The notes under the pieces: model-generated
Told to the model about the DNA's origin: nothing
Database searches by the model: none
The model's input: the letters and a program-made list of their open reading frames with translations, nothing else
Assembly: GCA_023434025.1 (NCBI GenBank)
Contig: JAEYTL010000025.1
Location: forward strand, 107,911 to 171,910
DNA length: 64,000 bases
From: Bacteroidota bacterium
Lineage (GTDB): Bacteria; Bacteroidota; Bacteroidia; Flavobacteriales; Flavobacteriaceae
Reading direction: 5' to 3'
Program-made: the position numbers and the translations under genes
Shown: piece by piece, positions 15,746-24,099 of the stretch
Layout: the number at the start of each line of letters is the position of its first letter
How positions within the stretch are numbered: position 1 is the first letter of the stretch

Positions 15746-15877
15746 TAATAATTTTAAGTTAATAAATTTGAAATCCTTTGCTCAGGTATTTCGCTGTAAA
15801 ACTATCCCGATCAATCCGTTCAAGTGTAAAAAAAATGTAAAAGAAGTGTCAACAGTTTTTAAAAATGACAAAATTGT

Positions 15878-16759
15878 ATGTTCTTTGCCGGACGTATGCA
15901 TCAACAAAAAACGTATTTCTACAGCGGTATCGGCTTAGCCGTTTTAGCGGCGGTCATTTTCCTGGTTTCTGAAAAGAAAAAGGAAACCTCTTCTGCTTTG
16001 ATCAAAATAGCCTTACGGGAAGTGGGCAACCGGCTTTTGCTCGCCGGTCATGACAGTACCTCGCTGGTCTTACCGGTTCAAAAAACAGAAAAATCCGTTT
16101 ACCGGCTTTCCTTTCAACAGGAACTCGCCATCAACCCGGACAGCCTGGTGAGCATCGTAGAACGAAGTTTTCTGAAAGCTGAGCTTCCCGCCCACTACCG
16201 GGTTGAAGTAAAGCAGTGTCGCGACTTTGAAGTGGCCTACAGCTATCAGAAAAACAAACAGGAAGAAAAAAACCTCATTCCGTGCAGCGGACGGATCTTA
16301 CCCCAAAAATGCTATAACCTGGATGTACGATTTTTAGATGAACCGGTAACGGGAAGCAATACAACTCTCTGGATTGTGCTTTTGCTGGCAGGGATTGCCT
16401 GGGCAGTCGCTTTTTTTTACAAGCCCAAAACAACCAAACAACCCGAACCGGGAAACAAAAACAGTATTCCCTTGGGACGTTTTCAATTCTATCCGGACGA
16501 AAATAAGCTGATGACGGAAACAACCGAAATCAGCCTTTCTAAAAAAGAAACCGAATTGCTGGCTCTTTTTACCGCCAACCCGAACAAGATCATCAAACGG
16601 GAAGAACTCTCCAAAAAAGTGTGGGAAGACCACGGGGTGTTTGTCGGCCGGAGCTTAGATACCTACATCTCCAAGCTGCGTAAAAAACTGCAGGCCGATG
16701 AAAACATCAAACTGACCAATGTACACGGCATCGGATATATACTCGAATGGAAAAACTGA
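15878..16759 (+). CDS. Membrane-tethered winged-helix transcriptional regulator
   Basis: The protein has 293 residues (287 if started at ATG 15896). A first membrane helix lies at ~15-33. An extracytoplasmic domain of about 130 residues with two Cys (VKQCRDF, IPCSGRI) plus a third (QKCYNL) follows. A second helix lies at ~163-181. A C-terminal OmpR/PhoB-type winged helix spans ~195-292 (SLSKKETELLALF, REELSKKVW, LDTYISKLRKKL, IKLTNVHGIGYIL). The order is opposite to ToxR/CadC, where the DNA-binding domain comes first. Similar proteins are frequent in Flavobacteriaceae. No receiver domain is present, so it is a one-component sensor. Targets are unknown; the divergent gene is the nearest candidate. 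Confidence 0.75.
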   Translation: MFFAGRMHQQKTYFYSGIGLAVLAAVIFLVSEKKKETSSALIKIALREVGNRLLLAGHDSTSLVLPVQKTEKSVYRLSFQQELAINPDSLVSIVERSFLKAELPAHYRVEVKQCRDFEVAYSYQKNKQEEKNLIPCSGRILPQKCYNLDVRFLDEPVTGSNTTLWIVLLLAGIAWAVAFFYKPKTTKQPEPGNKNSIPLGRFQFYPDENKLMTETTEISLSKKETELLALFTANPNKIIKREELSKKVWEDHGVFVGRSLDTYISKLRKKLQADENIKLTNVHGIGYILEWKN

Positions 16760-16859
16760 CCCTTCCTCTCTTAGTTAGCTAGCTTCTCAGTCTTCTACTT
16801 CTTAAAAATTGTTACAAAAATAACAAATTGTGATTTTTTGTTAATTCAGCACAAAAAAT

Positions 16860-18113
16860 TTGAAAGTAGTAGCGGGTGAACTTACATTTACCGAAAAATT
16901 AAACATGAATACAGCCGATTTAGTACAGTTAGCCGATCAGTTCGGAAGTCCGCTTTATGTGTACAACGCCGAAAAAATCGCATCGCAATACAACCGTTTA
17001 ACCAACGCTTTTTCGAAAGTAGAACGGTTACAGATCAATTATGCGGTAAAAGCCTTATCCAATATTTCCGTTTTAAAATTCTTTCATCAGCTGGGCTCTG
17101 GTTTAGATACCGTTTCACTACAGGAAGTACAATTGGGCCTAGCAGCCGGTTTTGAACCGAACCGGATCATTTTTACCCCCAACGGTGTTTCCATCGATGA
17201 AATTGAAGCCGTGGCCGCTCTGGGCGTACAGATCAACATTGACAACCTCTCCATCCTGGAACAGTTCGGCACCAAACACCCGGCAGTTCCGGTCTGCATC
17301 CGGATCAACCCGCACGTGATGGCGGGAGGAAATACCAATATTTCGGTGGGTCACATCGACAGCAAATTCGGGATTTCCATCCACCAATTGCCGCACTTGT
17401 TACGCATCATCGAAAACACGCAGATGCACATCAACGGGATCCACATGCACACCGGCTCTGATATCCTGGATATTGAAGTCTTTTTATATGCGGCCGAAAT
17501 CCTGTTTGAGACTGCCAAAAATTTCAAAACATTGGATTTTATCGACTTTGGCAGCGGCTTCAAAGTACCTTATAAAAAAGACGATATTGAAACCAATGTA
17601 GAAGAACTTGGCAAAAAACTGTCTAAACGCTTTAACCAGTTTCAGGCCGAATACGGTCGTCCGCTGACACTGGCATTTGAACCCGGTAAATTTTTAGTGA
17701 GTGAATCCGGGTATTTCCTGGCCAAAGTAAATGTGGTCAAACAAACCACCTCTACCGTGTTTGCCGGAATCGATAGCGGCTTTAACCACCTGATCCGCCC
17801 GATGCTGTACGGTTCCTATCACCAGATCGAAAACATCTCCAACCCCAAAGGCAAAGAACGCTTTTATTCGGTTGTGGGCTACATCTGCGAAACCGATACC
17901 TTTGCCAACAACCGCAGGATTGCCGAAATAAAAGAAGGCGATGTTTTATGCTTCCGGAATGCCGGAGCCTATTGCTTTTCCATGGCCTCCAACTACAATT
18001 CACGGTTACGTCCGGCCGAAGTACTCTGGTATAACGGAAAAGGACACCTGATCCGGGAAAGGGAAACATTTGAAGATATACTTCGCAACCAGATCGAATT
18101 ATCGTTCACCTGA
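16860..18113 (+). CDS. lysA: Diaminopimelate decarboxylase
   Basis: This is a fold-III PLP enzyme converting meso-diaminopimelate to lysine. PLP lysine lies in INYAVKAL. HMHTGSD, the FGSGFKVPY glycine loop, EPGKFLV and the second active-site segment GYICETDTF with Cys are all present. FRNAGAYCFSMAS closes the barrel. Length is normal at about 400-417 residues. The start is uncertain. TTG 16860 keeps a GELTF stretch seen at the N-terminus of many DapDC enzymes, while ATG 16905 (MNTADLVQLADQFGSPLYVY) gives the shorter form. It has no operon partner here, and an inverted repeat overlaps its stop codon. Confidence 0.93.
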   Translation: MKVVAGELTFTEKLNMNTADLVQLADQFGSPLYVYNAEKIASQYNRLTNAFSKVERLQINYAVKALSNISVLKFFHQLGSGLDTVSLQEVQLGLAAGFEPNRIIFTPNGVSIDEIEAVAALGVQINIDNLSILEQFGTKHPAVPVCIRINPHVMAGGNTNISVGHIDSKFGISIHQLPHLLRIIENTQMHINGIHMHTGSDILDIEVFLYAAEILFETAKNFKTLDFIDFGSGFKVPYKKDDIETNVEELGKKLSKRFNQFQAEYGRPLTLAFEPGKFLVSESGYFLAKVNVVKQTTSTVFAGIDSGFNHLIRPMLYGSYHQIENISNPKGKERFYSVVGYICETDTFANNRRIAEIKEGDVLCFRNAGAYCFSMASNYNSRLRPAEVLWYNGKGHLIRERETFEDILRNQIELSFT

Positions 18114-18139
18114 CAGGTTTTAAAAACCTGTCAGGTGAA
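18105..18139. terminator. Perfect 16-bp inverted repeat at the lysA stop
   Basis: Arms TTCACCTGACAGGTTT (18105-18120) and its exact complement (18124-18139) are separated by TAA. The lysA stop (18111-18113) lies inside the left arm. There is no T-run, so this may be a factor-dependent stop, a stability hairpin or an intergenic repeat. Confidence 0.5.
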
Positions 18140-18211
18140 AAACCCGGAATTAATCTTTAATTAACGCTTAGCTCATTAGTATTTTTTATCTTTGAAAAAA
18201 TTAAAATTCCG

Positions 18212-19630
18212 ATGAACAGAAGAAAATTTTTCAAAAACGGAACCCTTTTTACCTTAGGTACCGCCGTAATAAACCCCTTTGAAAGTACTGCATCAGTACC
18301 GGAGCAATCTACCGAATTTAAAGGCAAAAAAGCCAAAAATATCATCATGCTGGTCAGCGACGGCATGAGCACCGGCACACTCAACATGGCCGATATTCAC
18401 CTGAGCAGAAAAAACGGAAAAGGCTCCAACTGGCTGAATTTATACCGTGAAAATAAGGTTTCCCGTGCGTTGATGGACATGGCTTCGGCTTCTTCCATCG
18501 TGACTGATTCGGCAGCGGCCAGTTCGTCCTGGGGCGGAGGTTTTCGTGTAAAGAACGGTTCATTGAACATCGGCATTAACGGCGAGGAATACCTGCCGAT
18601 CTGGCAAAAATTTAAAAAATCCGGAAAAATGGCAGGCTGCGTGACCACTGTACCCATCACACACGCCACGCCGGCAGGTTTTTGTGCCAACAGCAAAAGC
18701 AGAAACAGCCAGGCCGATATTGCCGAAACCTACCTGAACCTTCAGTTTGATGTCATGATGGGAGGCGGCCAGCAATACTTTGATACCAATGCCAGAAAAG
18801 ATAAAAAAGACCTGTATGCCGCCTTTCAGTCCAAAGGCTACCAGGTGGTAAAAACACGTAGTGAAATGCTGTCGGCATCGCATGACAAACCCATTTTAGG
18901 CGTATTTGCCGAAGATGGACTGCCCTACTCGGTTGACCGGGAAAACATCAAAGATGTAGGAAGCACAGTCCCTACGCTGGCAGAAATGACCCGGAAAGCC
19001 ATTGACCTGATGAAAAGCCATCAGAACGGCTTTGTACTGCAGGTAGAAGGTGGAAAAGTAGATTGGGCAGCTCATGCCAACGATATCGCCGGGTTACTGT
19101 ATGACCAGGTTGCTTTTGACGAGGCGGTAAAAGTGGCCATCGACTTTGCCGAAAAAGACAAAGAAACATTGGTCATTATCACCACCGACCACGGCAATGC
19201 CAACCCCGGTTTGATATACGGCAAGCATGTAAACGACCATTTTGACAGCGTGCAGCACTTTAAGCATACCAACGAGTGGATTTTAAACGGTTTTACGCCA
19301 CAGTCAACCGCAGCACAAATCAAAGAACGTATTGAATTTGCCAACGGTTTTGCACTGACCGACGACGAAGCCAAAACGATTTTAAGCTATTACGAAGGCT
19401 TAAAAAAAGATGATGAAGGATTATACAACTACAAGCACCTGCCCTACAAAGCCTTTGCCGAAATGCAGAAAAGCAGAACATCCGTAGGCTGGATCAGTAT
19501 GGACCACTCCGGCGATTACACCGAACTAGCTATGTTTGGGCCGGGAAGTGCAAAACTAAAACCCTTTATCAAAAACACCGATTTACACTATTTTATGCTG
19601 GAAGCCGCTGAAGTAGAGAATAAATTTTAA
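18212..19630 (+). CDS. Alkaline phosphatase (PhoA-type)
   Basis: The protein has 472 residues. The N-terminus MNRRKFFKNGTLFTLG resembles a Tat signal (RRKFF then hydrophobic), so export folded with metals is likely. The alkaline phosphatase superfamily motifs are present: IIMLVSDGMS with metal Asp50, VTDSAAA with nucleophile Ser100, VEGGKVDWAAHAND, TTDHGNAN, and SMDHSGDYTE near the end. It hydrolyses phosphomonoesters in the periplasm or outside the cell. It stands alone between inverted repeats. TATCTTTG at 18187-18194 is a good -7 box 18 bases before the start, with no clear -33. No Pho-box is discernible. Confidence 0.88.
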   Translation: MNRRKFFKNGTLFTLGTAVINPFESTASVPEQSTEFKGKKAKNIIMLVSDGMSTGTLNMADIHLSRKNGKGSNWLNLYRENKVSRALMDMASASSIVTDSAAASSSWGGGFRVKNGSLNIGINGEEYLPIWQKFKKSGKMAGCVTTVPITHATPAGFCANSKSRNSQADIAETYLNLQFDVMMGGGQQYFDTNARKDKKDLYAAFQSKGYQVVKTRSEMLSASHDKPILGVFAEDGLPYSVDRENIKDVGSTVPTLAEMTRKAIDLMKSHQNGFVLQVEGGKVDWAAHANDIAGLLYDQVAFDEAVKVAIDFAEKDKETLVIITTDHGNANPGLIYGKHVNDHFDSVQHFKHTNEWILNGFTPQSTAAQIKERIEFANGFALTDDEAKTILSYYEGLKKDDEGLYNYKHLPYKAFAEMQKSRTSVGWISMDHSGDYTELAMFGPGSAKLKPFIKNTDLHYFMLEAAEVENKF

Positions 19631-19693
19631 GTACAATATGCTAACCCGGCGGGTATAACGGGTAGTCGCAGATGTGCGATTTCGTGTGTGAGA

Positions 19694-19886
19694 TAGCCAC
19701 AGATTCGCAGATTTCTTTATTAATTCTGAAAAATTATAATCTGTGCATCAGCAGCTAAAAAAAGTAGTCATTATATAGCTAAAAGAAAATCCTGCGGGTT
19801 AATATCTACCACAGGCGTGAATATTATAGCCGCAGATTCGCAGATTTTTTACTAAAAGAAAGTATAATCTGTGCATCAGCGGCTAA
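19694..19886. repeat. Two interspersed palindromic repeats, opposite orientation
   Basis: Copies lie at 19694-19757 (AGCCACAGATTCGCAGATT...ATCTGTGCATCAGCAGCT) and 19828-19886 (AGCCGCAGATTCGCAGATT...ATCTGTGCATCAGCGGCT), reversed relative to those at 14901-15049. They occupy most of the convergent gap 19631-19947. The spacer repeats TAGTCATTA(T/C)ATAGCT around the second copy. Confidence 0.7.
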
Positions 19887-19947
19887 AAAGTAGTCATTAC
19901 ATAGCTTAAAAAAATCCTACGGCTTAATCAGCACCTTACCGTTTGTT

Positions 19948-21114
19948 TTATATTTTTCGCCTTTCCCGCTCTTTTTTGATCAACATCAATTCCCGGCTTG
20001 TCTGTCCGGCTACGGAAGTGTTTTCTTCTGCCCGGCGGATCAGATACGGCATCACGTCGCGAACCGGTCCGAAAGGCAGGTATTTCGCTACATTATAACC
20101 ATTGGCAGCCAGGTTGTAACTGATGTTATCACTCATGCCGTACAACTGCCCGAACCAGATGCGTTGGTCGTTGGGCGACAAACCTTTTGATTGCATCTGC
20201 TCCATCAGTTTATACGAACTCCATTCGTTATGTGTTCCGGCAAAAATGGCCATTTTATCAATGTTATCCACCATATAGCTCACAGCCGCATCATAATTTT
20301 CGTCGGTCGCTTGCTTTGTTTCGCAAATGGGTGATTTATATCCTTTTTCTTCGGCCCGTTTATTTTCTTTTTCCATATAAGCTCCGCGAACGAGTTTCAT
20401 CCCGATGTAAAAACCCTCTGTTCTGGCCTGTTGGTGCAATTTTTTCAGGTAATCCAACCGATCCCAGCGGTACATTTGCAGTGTATTAAAAACAATGGCT
20501 TTTTCTTTGTTGTACTTTTGCATCATCTGGGCTACCAGTTCGTCGGCCGCATCCTGCATCCAGCTCTCTTCAGCATCAATCAGCAACGGAACGTTCCGCT
20601 CCTGTGCCAGCTTACAAACTGCCTCATAACGGGCTACCACCCTGTCCCATTCGGCATGTTCTTCAAAAGTAAGCGGTTTTTTCTTTCCTATTTTTTTATA
20701 TAAATCAAACCGTCCGAAACCCGTTGGTTTAAAAACGGCAAACGGAATCGCTTTCTTCTCTTTGGCAAATTCAATGATCTTGAGCGTTTTTTTCATGGCC
20801 GCATCAAATTCAATCTCATCCTCCTTACCTTCCACAGAATAATCCAGCACCGAACAAACCCCTTTGGTATACATTTTATCCATCACGGGCAAACAATCGT
20901 CTTCACTCACCCCTCCGCAAAAATGGTCAAAAACAGAAGCCCTGATCAACCCCTCTACCGGTAAATGGGCTTTGAGAGCAAAGTTGGTTACCGCTGTACC
21001 GATGCGGACAAGCGGTTCGCTGTCGATCATTTTAAATAAAAAATAAGCCCTATCTAATTCAGTATCACTTTTTAACGAAAAGGCAACTTGCGTATTATCA
21101 AAGATTTTTTCCAT
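19948..21114 (-). CDS. Proline dehydrogenase
   Basis: This is a 388-residue FAD enzyme of the PRODH family, oxidising proline to pyrroline-5-carboxylate. Motifs include LLIDAEESWMQ, NTLQMYRWDRLDYL, GMKLVRGAYMEKE and the C-terminal YLPFGPVRDVMPYLIRRAEEN with the Arg pair that holds the substrate carboxylate. The start MEKIFDNTQ at 21114 is preferred over an in-frame TTG eight codons upstream. It is monofunctional: no aldehyde dehydrogenase domain and no DNA-binding domain, unlike PutA. It is divergent from aroB, with about 137 bases between the two starts, so promoters for both must lie there. Confidence 0.93.
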   Translation of the reverse strand: MEKIFDNTQVAFSLKSDTELDRAYFLFKMIDSEPLVRIGTAVTNFALKAHLPVEGLIRASVFDHFCGGVSEDDCLPVMDKMYTKGVCSVLDYSVEGKEDEIEFDAAMKKTLKIIEFAKEKKAIPFAVFKPTGFGRFDLYKKIGKKKPLTFEEHAEWDRVVARYEAVCKLAQERNVPLLIDAEESWMQDAADELVAQMMQKYNKEKAIVFNTLQMYRWDRLDYLKKLHQQARTEGFYIGMKLVRGAYMEKENKRAEEKGYKSPICETKQATDENYDAAVSYMVDNIDKMAIFAGTHNEWSSYKLMEQMQSKGLSPNDQRIWFGQLYGMSDNISYNLAANGYNVAKYLPFGPVRDVMPYLIRRAEENTSVAGQTSRELMLIKKERERRKI

Positions 21115-21251
21115 GTTTTGTTGAAAATAATACAGCAAAGATACGGAGTGTTTGAGAATCTTATATTTTTTTTGACGTAATTTGCAACTAAAATTTTAAA
21201 CCGGAAAAAGTTCAGCCCGGGTTGAACATAACCTCCTTAAAAATGTACTGC

Positions 21252-22319
21252 ATGCAACTAATTCAAGCTGATCAATATTCAATTCATTTTAACGCAGACG
21301 CCTATGTCTTTTTAAACTCTTTTGTAAAAGACAACCGCTATTCCAAGCTTTTTATATTGGTTGACTCGAACACCAGCACCCATTGCCTGCCACATTTTTT
21401 AGCACTGCTGGCCACCGAAAATGAAATAGAGATCATTGAAATTGAATCCGGAGAAGCTTATAAAACCATTGAAACCTGCGTTCAGTTATGGCTGACGTTA
21501 ACAGAGTTGGGTGGCGACAGAAAAAGCCTGCTGATCAATATTGGCGGTGGGGTGATTTCGGATCTCGGCGGATTTGTAGCGTCGACCTTTAAAAGAGGGA
21601 TTGATTTTATCAACGTACCGACCACACTACTTGGTATGGTAGATGCTTCTGTTGGCGGAAAAAACGGGGTTGATCTGGAAAACCTGAAAAACCAGATCGG
21701 GGTGATCAACCCGCCCAAAGCCGTTTTAATCGATTCGGCATACCTGGAAACCCTGCCGGCAAACGAAATGCGTTCCGGTCTGGCAGAAATGCTCAAACAC
21801 GGACTCATTTATGACAAAACCTATTGGGAAAAATTCATGAATTTAAGCAACCAGGGTTTAAGCGATTTGGATGCCCTGATCCATCAGTCGGTCTGCATCA
21901 AAAATACAATTGTTTCGCAGGACCCCACCGAAAACGGCATCCGGAAAGCGTTGAACTTCGGGCATACCTTGGGACACGCCATTGAGAGCTATTTTCTGGA
22001 AAGCCCTTTTAAAACAGCCCTTCTGCACGGTGAAGCCGTTGCAGCGGGAATGATACTGGAAAGCTATCTTTCGCTGCAGAAAGAATTGATCAGTCCGGAA
22101 GAATACCGGCAGATCAAAACCGTAATCAAATCGATTTTCAACACCATTGCTTTTGACGAAAATGACCTCGAACCGATCCTGAATTTACTGATTCACGACA
22201 AAAAAAATGAATACGGTAAAGTTCAGTTTGCTCTTTTAGACGGAATCGGTAAAATAACAATCAACCAGCACGCAGAGGAAAAATGGATTGCCGCAGCTTT
22301 TGAAGATTATAAAAGATAA
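21252..22319 (+). CDS. aroB: 3-dehydroquinate synthase
   Basis: The protein has 355 residues from ATG 21252. It catalyses the second step of the shikimate pathway, using NAD and a divalent metal. Seen: LINIGGGVISDLGGFVAS for the nucleotide, TTLLGMVDASVGGKNGVD, SGLAEMLKHGLIYD, and metal ligands in NFGHTLGHAIES and LLHGEAVAAGM. An in-frame TTG at 21222 would add ten residues without homology. The gene stands alone and is divergent from proline dehydrogenase. The polyamine genes follow after a leader region. Confidence 0.94.
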   Translation: MQLIQADQYSIHFNADAYVFLNSFVKDNRYSKLFILVDSNTSTHCLPHFLALLATENEIEIIEIESGEAYKTIETCVQLWLTLTELGGDRKSLLINIGGGVISDLGGFVASTFKRGIDFINVPTTLLGMVDASVGGKNGVDLENLKNQIGVINPPKAVLIDSAYLETLPANEMRSGLAEMLKHGLIYDKTYWEKFMNLSNQGLSDLDALIHQSVCIKNTIVSQDPTENGIRKALNFGHTLGHAIESYFLESPFKTALLHGEAVAAGMILESYLSLQKELISPEEYRQIKTVIKSIFNTIAFDENDLEPILNLLIHDKKNEYGKVQFALLDGIGKITINQHAEEKWIAAAFEDYKR

Positions 22320-22338
22320 CATTTTTTTAGCGAATGGC

Positions 22339-22370
22339 TTGCATTTGGGTTAGATTATTTTTTACATTTG
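22339..22370 (+). promoter_or_regulatory. Bacteroidota-type promoter upstream of the arginine decarboxylase leader
   Basis: TTG at 22339-22341 and TACATTTG at 22363-22370 are separated by 21 bases. This matches the -33 TTG / -7 TAnnTTTG consensus of the flavobacterial housekeeping sigma factor. Transcription would begin about 22377, giving a leader of some 235 bases before the decarboxylase. Confidence 0.55.
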
Positions 22371-22375
22371 CCTCA

Positions 22376-22555
22376 ATGAAAAACAAACAAAATAAAAAGG
22401 ATTTTACTGCTGAAAGCAATAGCGTTCATTGGACTTTTCAACGTTTGGTCAAAAACCCCGTGAGCAAAGAAAATACTTTAAATTCTGACTGTACAGCACA
22501 TGCTGCCCTGTTTCATGAAAAACTGCAGATCGTTTTTGCAAATATTAGGGTTTGA
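22376..22555 (+). CDS. Possible leader ORF upstream of arginine decarboxylase
   Basis: A frame of 59 codons from ATG 22376 (MKNKQNKKDFTAES...) ends just before a perfect inverted repeat and the decarboxylase gene. The predicted transcription start falls on or next to this ATG, so it would be leaderless or untranslated. No family is recognised. Composition is mixed and a chance frame is quite possible. It could be an upstream ORF controlling the decarboxylase. Confidence 0.25.
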   Translation: MKNKQNKKDFTAESNSVHWTFQRLVKNPVSKENTLNSDCTAHAALFHEKLQIVFANIRV

Positions 22556-22598
22556 AATTTAGATTAATTGTTTTTTTACATTACTTTTAATCTAAATT
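22556..22598. promoter_or_regulatory. Inverted repeat just upstream of arginine decarboxylase
   Basis: AATTTAGATTAA (22556-22567) and its exact complement TTAATCTAAATT (22587-22598) lie 12 bases before the ATG at 22611. It may be an operator or an mRNA hairpin affecting translation. There is no T-run after it, so it is not a terminator. Confidence 0.4.
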
Positions 22599-22610
22599 AC
22601 TGAAAAATAA

Positions 22611-24011
22611 ATGAATACCAAATATTACGACTTAATCAACCAGACGTTTTACTTTCCGCAGGAAGAATTTACCCTGAACAAAGATAACCTGCAGTTTCAC
22701 CAGATCGATCTGATGAAAATTGTAGAGCAATACGGCACCCCGCTGAAGTTTACCTACCTGCCCCAGATTTCCAACAACATCAACCGGGCAAAAGGCTGGT
22801 TCAGAAAAGCCATGGAGAAGAACAAGTACGATGCCAAGTACTATTATTGTTATTGCACCAAAAGTTCTCATTTCAGCTTTATCATGAATGAAGCGTTCAA
22901 AAACAATATCCACATTGAAACCTCTTCTGCGTTTGACATTAATATTGTGGAAAACCTGATGGCAGAAGGCAAGATCAATAAAAACACCTATGTGGTCTGC
23001 AACGGGTTCAAACGGGAACAGTACATTGAAAACATTGCCCGCCTGATCAATAACGGACACAACAAAACCATTCCGGTTATCGACAATTATGAAGAATTGG
23101 ACCTGCTTCAGGAAAAAATTGACGGTAAGTTTAAAATCGGAATCCGGATTGCCGCAGAGGAAGAACCTAAATTTGAATTTTACACCTCCCGATTGGGAAT
23201 AGGCTATAAAAATATCGTTCCGTTTTACCGCAAACAAATTGAAGAGAACAAAAAAGTGGAACTCAAAATGCTTCACTTTTTTATCAATACCGGTATTCGC
23301 GACACGGCATATTACTGGAACGAACTGTTAAAGTGTATGAAAGTGTATGTGTCGCTCAAAAAAGAGTGCCCTACCTTAGACAGCCTGAACATCGGCGGCG
23401 GATTTCCGATTAAAAACTCACTGGCTTTTGAATATGATTATCAGTATATGATTGACGAAATCATCAACCAGATCAAAATAGCCTGTGAAGAAGCGGAAGT
23501 TGATGTACCGAATATCTTTACGGAGTTTGGTTCATTTACCGTAGGAGAAAGCGGCGGAGCCATTTATCAGGTATTATACCAGAAACAACAGAACGACCGG
23601 GAAAAATGGAATATGATTGATTCCTCGTTCATTACCACCTTACCCGATACCTGGGCCATTAACAAACGCTTTGTCATGCTGGCCATTAATCGCTGGAACG
23701 ACACCTATGAAAGGGTTTTGCTGGGTGGCTTAACCTGCGACAGCGACGATTACTACAATTCCGAACAAAACATGAATGCGGTTTACCTGCCCAAATACAA
23801 CAAAGAGAAACCGTTATACATCGGCTTTTTTAACACCGGGGCTTATCAGGAAACCATTGGCGGTTTTGGCGGGTTGCACCACTGTCTGATTCCGCAACCC
23901 AAACACATCCTGATTGACCGCGATGAAAACGGAATTTTAGCCACGGAAGTATTTTCGGAACAGCAGAGTGCCGAAGAAGTGCTATCCATATTAGGCTACG
24001 ATAAAAAATAA
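22611..24011 (+). CDS. Arginine decarboxylase-like PLP enzyme
   Basis: The protein has 466 residues of the fold-III PLP decarboxylase group, the kind usually annotated as arginine decarboxylase in Flavobacteriaceae. Seen: YYCYCTKSSHFSF with the PLP lysine, a HFFINTGIRD segment, the phosphate loop LNIGGGFPIKNS, FTEFGSFTVGESG, LLGGLTCDSDDYYN with the second-subunit Cys, and FFNTGAYQETIGGFGG near the end. The predicted product is agmatine for polyamine synthesis. Substrate is not certain, since related enzymes act on lysine or carboxynorspermidine. A deoxyhypusine-synthase-like gene follows 88 bases later. No agmatinase gene lies between them. Confidence 0.8.
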   Translation: MNTKYYDLINQTFYFPQEEFTLNKDNLQFHQIDLMKIVEQYGTPLKFTYLPQISNNINRAKGWFRKAMEKNKYDAKYYYCYCTKSSHFSFIMNEAFKNNIHIETSSAFDINIVENLMAEGKINKNTYVVCNGFKREQYIENIARLINNGHNKTIPVIDNYEELDLLQEKIDGKFKIGIRIAAEEEPKFEFYTSRLGIGYKNIVPFYRKQIEENKKVELKMLHFFINTGIRDTAYYWNELLKCMKVYVSLKKECPTLDSLNIGGGFPIKNSLAFEYDYQYMIDEIINQIKIACEEAEVDVPNIFTEFGSFTVGESGGAIYQVLYQKQQNDREKWNMIDSSFITTLPDTWAINKRFVMLAINRWNDTYERVLLGGLTCDSDDYYNSEQNMNAVYLPKYNKEKPLYIGFFNTGAYQETIGGFGGLHHCLIPQPKHILIDRDENGILATEVFSEQQSAEEVLSILGYDKK

Positions 24012-24099
24012 CATTTTTAGGCAAAAAAGAATTTTTCTTTTCAGAAAAAAAGTTTTTCTTTGAGCCTGTATTTAACGAATAAAATTTAAGCATTACAAA

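Noticed and set aside
22632..23276. Minus-strand frame of 214 codons opposite arginine decarboxylase
   Set aside because: Antisense shadow of a well-conserved gene, rich in Phe and Val from complementary codons.
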